A DNA stretch of 34,755 nt from an uncultured Collinsella sp. (GCA_934643145.1 CAKUBM010000024.1:1-34755), one strand, 5' to 3'; counted from the first letter of the stretch, positions 14,771 to 23,298 are shown. Made by a program: numbers and translations. The notes: generated by a model from the letters alone, not told the origin.

Positions 14771-16210
14771 CTAGTTCTCCTCGGCCTCGGCAGCCTCCTC
14801 AGCGAGACGCTGAGCTGCCAGCTCGGGAGTGAGCCCCTTGTACTCGGTCTCACGGCCCTTAGCGCTGACGACGCGGACGACCTCGCCGATGAGCACGAGC
14901 ACGATGAAGATAACGATCATCGGGAGCTTGTCGCCAATCTCGGCGGTGGAGAACGGAACCAGGGTTGCGACGATGGCCAGGACCAGCTCGATGCAGGGGA
15001 TGGCCAGCATGACCTTCATCATGGCGCCCTTAAACGGGAACGTGAAGATGCGCTCGCGGTCGGGGTCGTTCTTGCGAAGGTTGAGGAACGCCGGGAACAT
15101 CGGGATGTAGGTCAGCAGCAGGAAGACGACGGAGGTGCCGAAGAGCATCCAGAAGACACCGTTGGAGATGGCGTCGATGGGAACGAGCTGCAGGCACAGC
15201 ACCAGGGAGGCAACGATGGCGTTGACCAGGTTGGCGCCGTTGGGCATGTCGTCATCCGAGATCATCGAGGCGAAGACCTTGGGCATGTTGCCGTGCTCGG
15301 CAGCGTAGCGAGCGACGGAGTTGACGCCGAAGGACCAGGCGGCCATGTTGGCGAACAGGGTGATCAGGAAGGCGATGCAGATGACCTTAAAGATCATGGA
15401 GTCGCCCACCATGGTCTGGACTGCGACGATCATGCCGTAGTCGGGGTCGATGGAATCGGCCGGCACCGCAGCGCCGATGCCAAAGCCAGCGAACAGGTAG
15501 ATCACGGCGATGGACAGGCCACCGACGATGATGGCCTTGGGGATATCGCGAGCGGGATCGGCCATGTCATCGGTCATGGTGCAGATGACCTCGAAGCCCA
15601 TGAAGTTAAAGATGATGATCGACAGGTAGCCGAGAGCGTTGGTGTTGGTGAGCTCGGGCAGGAACGTGGTAGCGGACATGTCGTTCGCAAAACCGTTCTC
15701 CATGGCATACCAAATGCCCAGAGCGCCGACGATAACGGCAACGGCGACCTTGATGATGGCGCCACCGTTAAGGACCCACTCGGAGTCAGCCGCCTTGGAG
15801 CGGCCCATGAGGTAGACGATCCACACAAAGGCAAGATCGATACCCATCTTGGCGATCAGATTGAACTCGACGCCAAAGACCATGCCCAGAATATCGGGGA
15901 ACATGGTGGCCAGCGAGGCGATCCACAGCGGGTAGTTAACCCAGTAGTAGTACGAAATGCGGGCGCCCCACTTGTCGCCCAGGCCATCGCGCACCCAGTC
16001 GTAAATGCCGCCCTCGCCGTCATAGGTGGTGCCGAGCTCGGCGACAACCATGCCGTAAGGGAGCAGGAAGGTCAGGATCAGGAAGATCCACCAGAAGAAC
16101 TGCTGGTTGCCAATGGCAGCAGCAGGAGCGGCGGCCTCGCAAACGAAGACGACGCAGATGATGGTCGAAATGACCGTCAAGAAGGAAAGCTTTTTCTTTC
16201 CGTCGCTCAT
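14771..16210 (-). CDS. aguD: APC-family agmatine/putrescine antiporter, second copy
   Basis: 479 residues, starting at the ATG after GAAGGAG. Twelve-segment APC fold: FLTVISTIICVVFVCEAAAPAAAIGNQQFFWW, VVAELGTTYDGEGGIYDWVRDGLG, FMGFEVICTMTDDMADPARDIPKA, YIPMFPAFLNLRKND, and a charged cytoplasmic tail ending AEEAAEAEEN. It sits 132 bases behind ptcA and ahead of aguA on the same strand, the ptcA(aguB)-aguD-aguA order known from agmatine operons. It most likely swaps external agmatine for internal putrescine. It is paralogous to 11271-12662. Two hairpins in the ptcA spacer could tune its expression relative to ptcA. Confidence 0.88.
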   Translation of the reverse strand: MSDGKKKLSFLTVISTIICVVFVCEAAAPAAAIGNQQFFWWIFLILTFLLPYGMVVAELGTTYDGEGGIYDWVRDGLGDKWGARISYYYWVNYPLWIASLATMFPDILGMVFGVEFNLIAKMGIDLAFVWIVYLMGRSKAADSEWVLNGGAIIKVAVAVIVGALGIWYAMENGFANDMSATTFLPELTNTNALGYLSIIIFNFMGFEVICTMTDDMADPARDIPKAIIVGGLSIAVIYLFAGFGIGAAVPADSIDPDYGMIVAVQTMVGDSMIFKVICIAFLITLFANMAAWSFGVNSVARYAAEHGNMPKVFASMISDDDMPNGANLVNAIVASLVLCLQLVPIDAISNGVFWMLFGTSVVFLLLTYIPMFPAFLNLRKNDPDRERIFTFPFKGAMMKVMLAIPCIELVLAIVATLVPFSTAEIGDKLPMIVIFIVLVLIGEVVRVVSAKGRETEYKGLTPELAAQRLAEEAAEAEEN

Positions 16211-16242
16211 GATGAGCTCCTTCGCTCAGTCTTGGACAGATC

Positions 16243-16316
16243 CGAGACCCCAAGGACTAAGGCAATTGCTTGGGCCTCGGTGAGCGGGCGACAGGAGACG
16301 AGCATCCGCCGCCCGC
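16243..16316 (-). terminator. Pair of hairpins between ptcA and the permease
   Basis: Minus strand: GCGGGCG/CGCCCGC (16310-16316 and 16284-16290) followed by CGAG-CCCAAG pairing with CTTGGG-CTCG (16243-16279). Also, directly at the ptcA stop, AAGCCT-CA-AGGCTT followed by TTAA (16331-16344) may act as a partial terminator. These suggest graded transcription into the permease gene. Confidence 0.5.
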
Positions 16317-16342
16317 AAACGTGCTTTTAAAAGCCTTGAGGC

Positions 16343-17416
16343 TTAGAGCTGCTCGAGAGCCTCGAGAGCGGCGTGGAGCTCAGCCTTGGCGGAGTACTCG
16401 ACACCCTCGTCGTTGAGCGGGGTGCGCTTGCCCAGGGCGGCAAGGAGAGCACGGATGGAGTGCTTGCGGTTCTCGGCCTCGACCCAGCACAGGGAGCGCT
16501 CGGGATCGTCCATGACCTCGTCGACGACCTCCTCGTTGCGGGTGGCCGGCAGGCAGTGCATGAACTTGGAGTTGGGGCCGGCGAAGTTCATCATGTCCAT
16601 GGTGACCTGATACTTGGGATAGAACACGTCCATGTAGTTCTCGCCCGAGACCTCCTCGTCGTACAGGCCATACCACACGTCGGTGTAGATGAAGTCGGCG
16701 CCCTTGATGCACTCGATGTCGTCGGAGATGACGATGGAGCCACCGGAGACCTTGCAGTTCTCCTCGGCGATGGCCATCATCTGCTTGCCGAACTCGGCGC
16801 GCTCCTCGACGGTGCCAACGTGCAGGCCGCCGTCGGGGATCTGGTGGCCCTTAGGTCCAAACTGGACAAACTTCATGCCGACCTTGGAGGCGATGAACAT
16901 GAGGGAGACGCAGACCTGGGTGGCGTCGCCGATGAAGGCCAGGGTGCAGTCCTCGATCTTCTTGCCCTCGGGGAGGTTCTCGAGCATGGTCATGAGGTCG
17001 CCCATCTCCTGCGTGGGGTGGTTGAACTCGGACATGCCGTTGATGACGGGCACAGCGGAGCCCTCGGCGAGGCCGACGACGTCCTTGTGACGGTCAACGC
17101 GAGCCATCATGATGTCGAGCAGCGAGCCCATAACGCGAGCGGTGTCGCCCAGGGACTCATGACCGCCGAGCTGGATGGTGCCAGGGCCATAGAACTGAGC
17201 ATGGCCGCCGAGGTCGGTCATAGCGGTCTCGAAGGAAAGACGAGTGCGGGTGGAGACCTGCTGGAAGATCATGCCAAGGCTCTTGTTGCGGAGCAGGTGC
17301 GGATAATAACCGTCAACCTTGATGGCCTTCTTCATTGCCAGGCCAAGATCCTCGATAGCCAGGATCTGCTCTTTGGTGAAGTCGTTGGTGTCGATGAAAT
17401 CCTTAGGCAGTGCCAT
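16343..17416 (-). CDS. ptcA: Putrescine carbamoyltransferase
   Basis: 357 residues from the ATG at 17416 (AAAGGAAA upstream). It converts N-carbamoylputrescine and phosphate to putrescine and carbamoyl phosphate. Transcarbamoylase landmarks: STRTR (55-59, carbamoyl phosphate binding), HPTQ (133-136) and HCLP (287-290). The flanking words [46 protein letters not shown] and VFYPKYQV match my memory of the enterococcal putrescine enzyme far better than ornithine transcarbamoylases, whose HCLP is followed by AF/PF. A short extra segment (about 192-205, [14 protein letters not shown]) is not in the version I recall. First gene of the operon continuing to aguD and aguA, divergent from the AguR-like gene. 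No carbamate kinase follows in the window. Confidence 0.93.
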   Translation of the reverse strand: MALPKDFIDTNDFTKEQILAIEDLGLAMKKAIKVDGYYPHLLRNKSLGMIFQQVSTRTRLSFETAMTDLGGHAQFYGPGTIQLGGHESLGDTARVMGSLLDIMMARVDRHKDVVGLAEGSAVPVINGMSEFNHPTQEMGDLMTMLENLPEGKKIEDCTLAFIGDATQVCVSLMFIASKVGMKFVQFGPKGHQIPDGGLHVGTVEERAEFGKQMMAIAEENCKVSGGSIVISDDIECIKGADFIYTDVWYGLYDEEVSGENYMDVFYPKYQVTMDMMNFAGPNSKFMHCLPATRNEEVVDEVMDDPERSLCWVEAENRKHSIRALLAALGKRTPLNDEGVEYSAKAELHAALEALEQL

Positions 17417-17480
17417 GTCGATTTCCTTTCCGCCGGTCTTACCGACTATTACTATGAGGCGCTCGAACATCACGCCTCGT

Positions 17481-17494
17481 GTTGACAAGACCAT
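17481..17494. promoter_or_regulatory. Second copy of the shared agmatine leader motif
   Basis: GTTGACAAGACCAT, identical to 5524-5537, 65 bases upstream of the ptcA start codon. See the entry at 5524. Confidence 0.5.
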
Positions 17495-17530
17495 CATTCA
17501 CCCGTATGCAATTTTTACCTAGTTTATTCG

Positions 17531-17661
17531 GGATTAAAGACCGTTCACGGAGTTACACCCTCTCTAATCCAATATAAACCCGCAGGTAACGGGCTTTGAG
17601 GGGGTTTACTATCTAGAACCGTGAACGGTATACGGGTATCCTGTATCACGTCCTCTAATCC
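17531..17661. promoter_or_regulatory. Candidate AguR operators between ptcA and aguR
   Basis: The palindrome ACCGTGAACGGT at 17618-17629 is perfect apart from its two-base centre; its partner ACCGTTCACGGA lies at 17540-17551, and the 11-base cores are exact inverted repeats of each other. A second word, TCTCTAATCC, occurs at 17561-17570, as CTCTAATCC at 17653-17661, and inverted with one mismatch at 17531-17540. All lie in the divergent region of an AguR-like regulator and its likely target. The half-site ATACCGTTC recurs at 5598-5606 upstream of the first aguA. Confidence 0.6.
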
Positions 17662-17745
17662 GCAACGGGACATACGGTTGAGGGCGGTATATCCGTAGGG
17701 TTTACGGAGCTTATTCAAAGATCAGATGAGATGGGACGGCGACAG

Positions 17746-18711
17746 ATGAACACGCTCATGTTCTTCTACACCCTAGCGATACTCGTTATCTGTATTGTGA
17801 CGGCGGTGCTCTCGCTTGCCGCCTACGCCTCGTCCCATCGACGCTTCTTTATCTATGGCAGCGGCGTTTTTATTTGCTATGCCATCGAGATGACCGAGAT
17901 CTTCTTTTTTGAATACACTTTGCAAAACCAGAGTTTTCCGGCCAGCGACTATTACTCAATTACCATGCCTGTGTTGCGGACCCTTGTGGCGACCGCTTCA
18001 CAGGCTTTTATTTGGCTGATTGCCATGGACCTGCTCGACAAGCATTCTAAGAAGCTGTTCGTCATTCCCGTCGCAACGTTCTTGGTAAGCGAGCTGTTGA
18101 TTATCGTTGCCGTCCCCTATGGCCCTATGCACCAGTGGCTTTACTACACCATGCGTCAGGTGTTCCTCATCTTTGTGGGACTGTATATCTTTTGGACGGC
18201 TCACAAGAGTACAAAGGTTGAGCTGAAGGCACGTGTTAACAACCAGAAGAAACACCTGATTATAGGCGCCATTCTGGTTGGCTGCATCGTTGCCGAGGAC
18301 TTCTACAACATCTTGGTGGTTCCCATGAGCTTGGCACCCTCTTGGCTGCAGTTGTACCTGTCCGAGCGCAACTTTAGCGAGAACGTCTTTGCGTGCTACT
18401 TTGCCATCCTGCTGATCATCTACGCCTATCACGTGCTTTCGATCCGTATGCAGGAGGCGCCCGAGGAAAAGAACGTCAGCGATCTTGATCGACACATCGA
18501 AGAGCAGATGCCCTTCTATCGCAACGCCTACAAGCTCTCCAACCGCGAAACCGAGGTCATGCGCCTGGTCGTACTGGGCAAGTCGAACCAAGAGATCGCT
18601 GACGAGCTATTCCTTGCCGTGGGCACCGTCAAAACCCACATCCACAACATCCTGGTCAAAACCGAGCAGCAAAACCGCACGACCCTCATCCTCCACTTCT
18701 GGAAGCGCTAA
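17746..18711 (+). CDS. aguR: AguR-like membrane LuxR regulator of agmatine catabolism
   Basis: 321 residues from the ATG at 17746, the start that aligns best with its paralogue at 9901-10893; an ATG at 17731 is also in frame, and neither has a clear ribosome binding site. The first 230 residues hold about six or seven hydrophobic segments (MFFYTLAILVICIVTAVLSLAAY, FFIYGSGVFICYAIEMTEIFFFEY and others). A charged linker leads to a LuxR domain: LSNRETEVMRLVVLGKSNQEIADELFLAVGTVKTHIHNILVKTEQQNRTTLILHF. In enterococci, streptococci and lactococci AguR is a transmembrane LuxR protein that activates the agmatine operon. The divergent position next to ptcA supports the same job here. The function is inferred from architecture and context, not from direct sequence matching. 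Confidence 0.78.
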   Translation: MNTLMFFYTLAILVICIVTAVLSLAAYASSHRRFFIYGSGVFICYAIEMTEIFFFEYTLQNQSFPASDYYSITMPVLRTLVATASQAFIWLIAMDLLDKHSKKLFVIPVATFLVSELLIIVAVPYGPMHQWLYYTMRQVFLIFVGLYIFWTAHKSTKVELKARVNNQKKHLIIGAILVGCIVAEDFYNILVVPMSLAPSWLQLYLSERNFSENVFACYFAILLIIYAYHVLSIRMQEAPEEKNVSDLDRHIEEQMPFYRNAYKLSNRETEVMRLVVLGKSNQEIADELFLAVGTVKTHIHNILVKTEQQNRTTLILHFWKR

Positions 18712-18746
18712 CCTGCCAAAAAGGGACAGGTTTATTTTGGCAGGTT
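18710..18746 (+). terminator. aguR terminator with GGGACAGG loop
   Basis: AACCTGCCAAAA (18710-18721) pairs with TTTTGGCAGGTT (18735-18746), followed by TTAT. The 13-base loop contains GGGACAGG, as do the loops of the terminators at 27482 and 28999. A second hairpin at 18766-18798 (CCGCCGCG/CGTGGCGG, then TCTTCT) lies behind it. Confidence 0.7.
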
Positions 18747-18816
18747 TTATCTGGGGAAACGACAGCCGCCGCGAGAGAGCTGTTTTCCCTCGTGGCGGTC
18801 TTCTAGTAGAAAAACT

Positions 18817-18935
18817 AAGTGAGTAGGCTTTTTGCAGGAGGCCAAGCACGCCCTAAAACGCCACGACCCTGACCTGCGGTTTTATCGATCATTTGTCGTG
18901 ATGTGCTCGGCAAGTTCAAAAAAGTCTACTCACTT
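18817..18935. repeat. 119-base imperfect long inverted repeat
   Basis: AAGTGAGTAG at 18817-18826 pairs with CTACTCACTT at 18926-18935. The pairing continues inward through CTTTTT/AAAAAG, GCAC/GTGC and CACGAC/GTCGTG with small gaps. The loop carries CTGACCTGCGGTTT (18869-18882), which recurs exactly at 23254-23267 inside another inverted repeat. No gene lies within. Confidence 0.6.
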
Positions 18936-18964
18936 GCATCCGAGACGCACCAGATAGGCAAAAT

Positions 18965-19000
18965 ACCGCCGCGAGAGGGCCCCGGTCCCTTCGCGGCGGT
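18965..19000 (-). terminator. Terminator of the ABC transporter operon
   Basis: ACCGCCGCGA (18965-18974) pairs with TCGCGGCGGT (18991-19000). On the minus strand the stem is followed by ATTTTGCC. It lies 38 bases past the permease stop codon. Confidence 0.75.
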
Positions 19001-19037
19001 CATACGCCTCTGATTTTGCGACGGTTTTACCGGCTTG

Positions 19038-21239
19038 TTACTCGCTATAGCGGGTTGCTATGGCGGCTTGTACCATGCCGGTGCTCATGAGGTAGGTCAC
19101 CAGGAAGTAGCCGCCGTAGGCTGCTAGGAAGATGGCACAGGTGAGGCCTACCGTGCCGCCGATGCTCATGTAGCCGAATGTGCTCACCAGCTCGATAATT
19201 ACCTTGAGCGCCACAAAGGAGTGCGCCAGGCCCACTGCCAGCGGAAACAGGAAGAACACCGCCTGCTGTGCCATCACCGAATGGCGAATCTGGCGGTCGT
19301 CACAGCCGATCTGTGCCAGCACACGATAGCTGCGGCTGCCGTCGGCCACATTGGAGAGCTGCTGGATCGACAGTATCGCCGCGCACGCAACGACCAGTAC
19401 AAAGCCAATGTAGATGGCCAGATAGCTAATCATGCCGTTCATCTGCGCTGCTTGCGCGTACATCTCGGAACGCGTGATGAAGACTCCCCACGACCCCGGC
19501 TTCTTGCCGTCAACGAGCAGATTATCGAGCAAGGTGTATTTAATGCTCTCGTCTGCCTCGGTCGTATCCATACCCTGTTTGTAATTAACGAGCAGATTAC
19601 TGGCATACGGCTGCAGATTAAGCTGGGACAGTAGCTCATCGGCTACGACCACGGTACCGGGATTGCTGCCCATCGCCGAGTTGGCGATGGCCGCCGTGTC
19701 CTCGTCCGACTTATCGGTTGCGGGCTTGAGCTCATGCCCGCCCAAGGTGAGGGTATGGCCGCCAGCCATATACTTGGTGTACAGGTCGCCTAGCTCACCG
19801 CCCATATCGCACGTGAGCAGATACTGGTCGTGACCGATGTGCACCGGCTCCTCGCCCATCATCTGGCGCAGTCTGTTGTACTGGCTCGCCGGCGTCACAA
19901 ACAGACCCATCGCATCGGCGTTGCTTCCCTCAAGCGCCTTGGGAAGCTTTTCGCCCATGGCCTTGCACATCTCGCCCGCCACCACCGAGGGGCCCGAGCC
20001 GCCAAGCGGGTAACTCAGATACGAATCGATCTGCACATGCTCACCGGCAACATCGGCGATATCGACCTTCTTGCCGGTCTCGTCGTTGTTGTCCGCCGAC
20101 TTGCGCTCGCCATGCCATGCAGCGTACAAATCGACCGTTGCATCGGCCAGCACCATGCGATCGGCCTCAGACGGATTGACATACCCCTTGTAGTAGTCGA
20201 GCGTTTCGGGCGTGTAATAGACATACGTCTGAGATACGTCAACAGGGTTATAGCGTTCCAGGTTCTCGTTCATCACATTGGCAATCGACATACCGCAGGT
20301 CACCGAGGTGATGGCGAGGAACAGAATCATCGCGATGACGCCCATCGAAAAGCACACCGTGTTGACCTTGGCCGCAAGCTGGCGCACGGTAAACATGTTG
20401 AGGCCGCGCCAATAGACACTGCGCAGGCTCTGCAGCAGCTTGATAAGTATGCCCGAAAGTCCCCAGAACAGCGCAAAGGTGCCCACGGTAACCATAGCGG
20501 TCGTAATGCCAAACTGGCTCATGGCCTCTTGCAGCTTGCTGTCCGTCGCGGTTAGCGGGAACCCATCACGTAGCAGACGGTAATAGGCCACGCCCACGAG
20601 CGCCACGCCCACGACAAAGATGGCAATCGCGATCCAGGGGTTGCGGGTCTTGATGCTCTCGTTGCGACGCTCGGCACCCATAAGCTCAATGAGCTTGGTG
20701 CGACGCACGGCGCGCAGGTTCAGCAGCAGCGTGAGCACAAACATCACAAGCATGCAGGCGAGCGTCAGGTTAAAGGCATGCACCGAGAAGAAAAAGTGGA
20801 AGTCGGCGATCTGCGTCTTAAAGAGCGAGGCCGTAAAGAACGTCATGAGCTGGGAGAGTCCCACACCCAGTACAATGCCGGCGGCAAAGGCCACGACCGA
20901 TACTATCACGGTCTCGAGTGCCATGATCGTGGCAACGCGCCCGCGCCCCATGCCGAGCACCTGGTACAGGCCAAACTCCTTTTTGCGGCGTTTCATGATG
21001 AAGTTGTTGGCATACACCATCAAAAAGGCCATGACACCGGCCAAAAAGTACGTCAGGTAGCCGAGCATGCTGCCCATAACCTGTGCCAAGCCCTCTTCAT
21101 CGATTCCGGCGATGTCGACCTGCATCGAGACGGTGTTGAAGGCATAGAAAACGGTGACGCCCAGGGTAAGCGTCAGCAGGTAGACGAGGTAGTCGCGGCC
21201 GGCGCGGCGGACGTTGCCCCAAGCGAGTTTACAGAGCAT
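19038..21239 (-). CDS. ABC transporter permease, FtsX/BceB type
   Basis: 733 residues from the ATG at 21239, which has GAGGG eight bases upstream; a GTG at 21251 is less likely. The opening [35 protein letters not shown] and the FtsX-like four-segment unit (MAFLMVYANNFIMKRRKKEFGLYQVLGMGRG) are typical of BceB-type permeases. A large extracellular domain (about residues 325-585) separates the halves, and a second FtsX unit closes the protein (YLAIYIGFVLVVACAAILSIQQLS). Members pump or sense antimicrobial peptides or act in envelope stress. The gene overlaps the end of the ATPase gene by 11 bases, so translation is coupled. The BceRS-type two-component system often found alongside is absent from the window. 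Confidence 0.9.
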   Translation of the reverse strand: MLCKLAWGNVRRAGRDYLVYLLTLTLGVTVFYAFNTVSMQVDIAGIDEEGLAQVMGSMLGYLTYFLAGVMAFLMVYANNFIMKRRKKEFGLYQVLGMGRGRVATIMALETVIVSVVAFAAGIVLGVGLSQLMTFFTASLFKTQIADFHFFFSVHAFNLTLACMLVMFVLTLLLNLRAVRRTKLIELMGAERRNESIKTRNPWIAIAIFVVGVALVGVAYYRLLRDGFPLTATDSKLQEAMSQFGITTAMVTVGTFALFWGLSGILIKLLQSLRSVYWRGLNMFTVRQLAAKVNTVCFSMGVIAMILFLAITSVTCGMSIANVMNENLERYNPVDVSQTYVYYTPETLDYYKGYVNPSEADRMVLADATVDLYAAWHGERKSADNNDETGKKVDIADVAGEHVQIDSYLSYPLGGSGPSVVAGEMCKAMGEKLPKALEGSNADAMGLFVTPASQYNRLRQMMGEEPVHIGHDQYLLTCDMGGELGDLYTKYMAGGHTLTLGGHELKPATDKSDEDTAAIANSAMGSNPGTVVVADELLSQLNLQPYASNLLVNYKQGMDTTEADESIKYTLLDNLLVDGKKPGSWGVFITRSEMYAQAAQMNGMISYLAIYIGFVLVVACAAILSIQQLSNVADGSRSYRVLAQIGCDDRQIRHSVMAQQAVFFLFPLAVGLAHSFVALKVIIELVSTFGYMSIGGTVGLTCAIFLAAYGGYFLVTYLMSTGMVQAAIATRYSE

Positions 21240-22014
21240 CGGAGCCCTCACCGCCCATCATGGCAACGACCTCCATAATGCGGTCGAAGAACTCGCGGCG
21301 GTCGGTGTCGCCGCGGCGCAGCTCGGTGAAGATCTTGCCGTCGCGGATAAACAGCACGCGGCTCGTGTAGCTGGCGGCAAAGCTGTCGTGCGTGACCATG
21401 AGCACGGTGGCGCGTAGGCGGCGGTTAAGGGCCTCCAGGCTCTCGAGCAGCAGGCGAGCGCTCTTGGAATCGAGGGCGCCGGTGGGCTCGTCGGCCATGA
21501 TCATGGTGGGGTCGGTGACGAGCGCGCGAGCCGCGGCAACGCGCTGCTGCTGGCCACCGGACATTTGGTAGGGGTACTTGTCGAGCACCTGACTGATGGA
21601 CAGGCGCGCTGCCACATCCTGCACGCGGGTCGAGATCTCTGCCGAGTTTGTGCGGGCGATGGTGAGCGGCAGGGCGATGTTCTCACGCGCCGTGAGCGTA
21701 TCGAGCAGGTTGGAGTCCTGGAAGATAAAGCCGAGCTCCTCGCGGCGGAACTGCGAAAGCTTGGCCTGCTTCATGCGCGTAACGTCCTGCCCGTTGATGC
21801 GAATGGTGCCGCTCGTGGCGCTATCGATGGTCGACACGCAGTTGAGCAACGTCGACTTGCCCGAGCCCGAGGCGCCCATGATGCCAACGAACTCGCCGCG
21901 GTTGACGGTAAAGCTGACGTCGTTGAGCGCGCGGGTCACGTTGCCCAGCGCGCCGTATACCTTTTCGAGATGCGCGACCTCCAGTACCGGGGTCGCTGCT
22001 TGCATGGTTTGCAT
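21229..22014 (-). CDS. ABC transporter ATP-binding protein, BceA/MacB type
   Basis: 261 residues. All nucleotide-binding motifs are visible: Walker [10 protein letters not shown] (about 49-57), the Q-loop in FIFQDSNLL, signature [15 protein letters not shown], Walker [14 protein letters not shown] with the LDSKS D-loop, and the switch histidine in [11 protein letters not shown]. The [18 protein letters not shown] and DEPTGALD words place it with the LolD/MacB/BceA group. It powers the overlapping FtsX-like permease. The ATG at 22014 follows AAAGGA. The pair is divergent from the NUDIX-Vsr gene. Confidence 0.93.
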   Translation of the reverse strand: MQTMQAATPVLEVAHLEKVYGALGNVTRALNDVSFTVNRGEFVGIMGASGSGKSTLLNCVSTIDSATSGTIRINGQDVTRMKQAKLSQFRREELGFIFQDSNLLDTLTARENIALPLTIARTNSAEISTRVQDVAARLSISQVLDKYPYQMSGGQQQRVAAARALVTDPTMIMADEPTGALDSKSARLLLESLEALNRRLRATVLMVTHDSFAASYTSRVLFIRDGKIFTELRRGDTDRREFFDRIMEVVAMMGGEGSDAL

Positions 22015-22097
22015 ACCGAGTCCTTTCTTGCGATTAGTCTACGGCATCTATAGTCGCAAGAAGACGAGTCGGCTACCATCGATATGGCTTACGCTTG

Positions 22098-22115
22098 CCT
22101 TACCGTTGTGTAAGG
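22098..22115. promoter_or_regulatory. Small dyad between divergent genes
   Basis: CCTTAC-CGTTGT-GTAAGG lies in the 148-base space shared by the ABC operon and the NUDIX-Vsr gene. It could be an operator; no promoter boxes could be assigned with confidence. Confidence 0.35.
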
Positions 22116-22162
22116 TACGGGTAGCTAGCCTGTCACTTGTTGATGTTGAGAGAGGACTCCTG

Positions 22163-23152
22163 TTGAAGACTGTTCATGTTGCTGCTGGGATCATTCGCAA
22201 GGATGGATCCGACGAGCTGCTGGCCGTGCAGCGCGGCTATGGCGACATGCAGGGACTTTGGGAGTTTCCGGGCGGCAAGCTCATGCGTGGCGAGACGCCC
22301 GAAGACGCCGTGCGTCGCGAGCTCATGGAAGAACTGCAGGTGAAGGTCACCAACCTGCGCGATTTCTATACCGTCGAGTACGACTACCCCGATTTCCATC
22401 TCTCCATGGAATGCTATTACTGCTCGCTGGCCGATGAATCCGATGAACCCCAGAAGCACGACCGGCAACTCGACATCCGCTGGATTCCGCGTACCTCGCT
22501 TGCCACCGTTGAGTGGATGCCCGCCGACAAGGGGCTTATCGATGCGCTGATTGAGCTAAAGGAAGACCGGCTTGAGGCCAACGGCGGCACCAACGACGCC
22601 GAGGCCGCCACGATCGACGAACCTGCTACCAAACCCAAGCGCAAACCTAAGCGCCGCAGCAAAAAGCGCCCCAAGCCCGGCCTACTGGACGGCATCGATA
22701 CCTCGGATCTTTCCGCCGACGAGCGCGAACTGGTCCGCCGTCGCGCCGCCATCAAAAAGTCCATGAAGGGTAACAAGCGCGCCAACACCAAGCCCGAGCT
22801 CCTCGTTCGCCAGCGCCTCCGCGCGGCGGGCCTTACAGGATATCGCCTGGAATGGAAAGTCCCCGGCAAGCCCGACATCGCCTTTCCCGGCCGCAAGATC
22901 GCTATCTTCGTCAACGGTTGCTTTTGGCATCGCTGCCCCAAGTGCAATCCGAGCCAGCCCAAGCGCAACGTTGAGTTTTGGGAGGCAAAGTTCCGCCGCA
23001 ACGTCGAGCGCGACCAGGCTGCTGTGGCAGCACTCACCGAAATGGGCTGGACACCCATAACTATCTGGGAATGCGAACTCAAAAAGGACCGCATCGACTC
23101 CACGATGGAACAGGTCATAGAGCAGGTTCGCGCCGCGACCCCGCAGCGCTAA
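22163..23152 (+). CDS. NUDIX hydrolase fused to Vsr mismatch endonuclease
   Basis: 329 residues from a TTG at 22163, preceded by AGAGGAC; no ATG fits. Residues 1-135 are a MutT/NudG-like NUDIX domain: GLWEFPGG, Nudix box at 38-60 (GX5EX7REUXEE complete, final Gly replaced by Gln59), and WMPADKGLIDAL at the end. A lysine-rich linker follows (about 150-175). Residues 183-329 are a full Vsr endonuclease: NTKPE (Glu212), PGKPD (Asp238, the catalytic aspartate in the family), FVNGCFWHRCPKC (His256 and zinc cysteines) and IWECEL. Vsr nicks at T:G mismatches left by deamination of 5-methylcytosine. NUDIX enzymes of this type clean damaged or modified nucleoside triphosphates. There is no frameshift; both domains are in one frame with a natural linker. 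No cytosine methyltransferase is in the window. Confidence 0.9.
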   Translation: MKTVHVAAGIIRKDGSDELLAVQRGYGDMQGLWEFPGGKLMRGETPEDAVRRELMEELQVKVTNLRDFYTVEYDYPDFHLSMECYYCSLADESDEPQKHDRQLDIRWIPRTSLATVEWMPADKGLIDALIELKEDRLEANGGTNDAEAATIDEPATKPKRKPKRRSKKRPKPGLLDGIDTSDLSADERELVRRRAAIKKSMKGNKRANTKPELLVRQRLRAAGLTGYRLEWKVPGKPDIAFPGRKIAIFVNGCFWHRCPKCNPSQPKRNVEFWEAKFRRNVERDQAAVAALTEMGWTPITIWECELKKDRIDSTMEQVIEQVRAATPQR

Positions 23153-23205
23153 ACCGAGCCATTCACAGACCCCGCACGCGCGCGCCACACCCCCGTCACA
23201 AACCT

Positions 23206-23298
23206 TAGAAAGCCCTTAAGCTCAAAACCTTTCAAGAGTGTTACTCGATAGCTCTGACCTGCGGTTTCACTGTAATCGCAAACCTCATTAAGCCTTTC
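23206..23298. repeat. Inverted repeat enclosing CTGACCTGCGGTTT
   Basis: GAAAG-CC-CTTAA (23206-23217) pairs with TTAAG-C-CTTTC (23288-23298). The interior contains the same 14-mer (23254-23267) found in the loop of the 18817-18935 repeat. This suggests a common element with diverged arms. Confidence 0.45.

Noticed and set aside
16343..17416. Ornithine carbamoyltransferase (argF) instead of putrescine carbamoyltransferase
   Set aside because: The HCLPATR context and neighbouring aguA and antiporter genes match the putrescine enzyme; no arginine genes are adjacent.
21596..22162. Upstream 189-codon extension of the NUDIX-Vsr frame
   Set aside because: It lies antisense over the ABC ATPase gene; the NUDIX domain begins right after the TTG at 22163, which has a good ribosome binding site.
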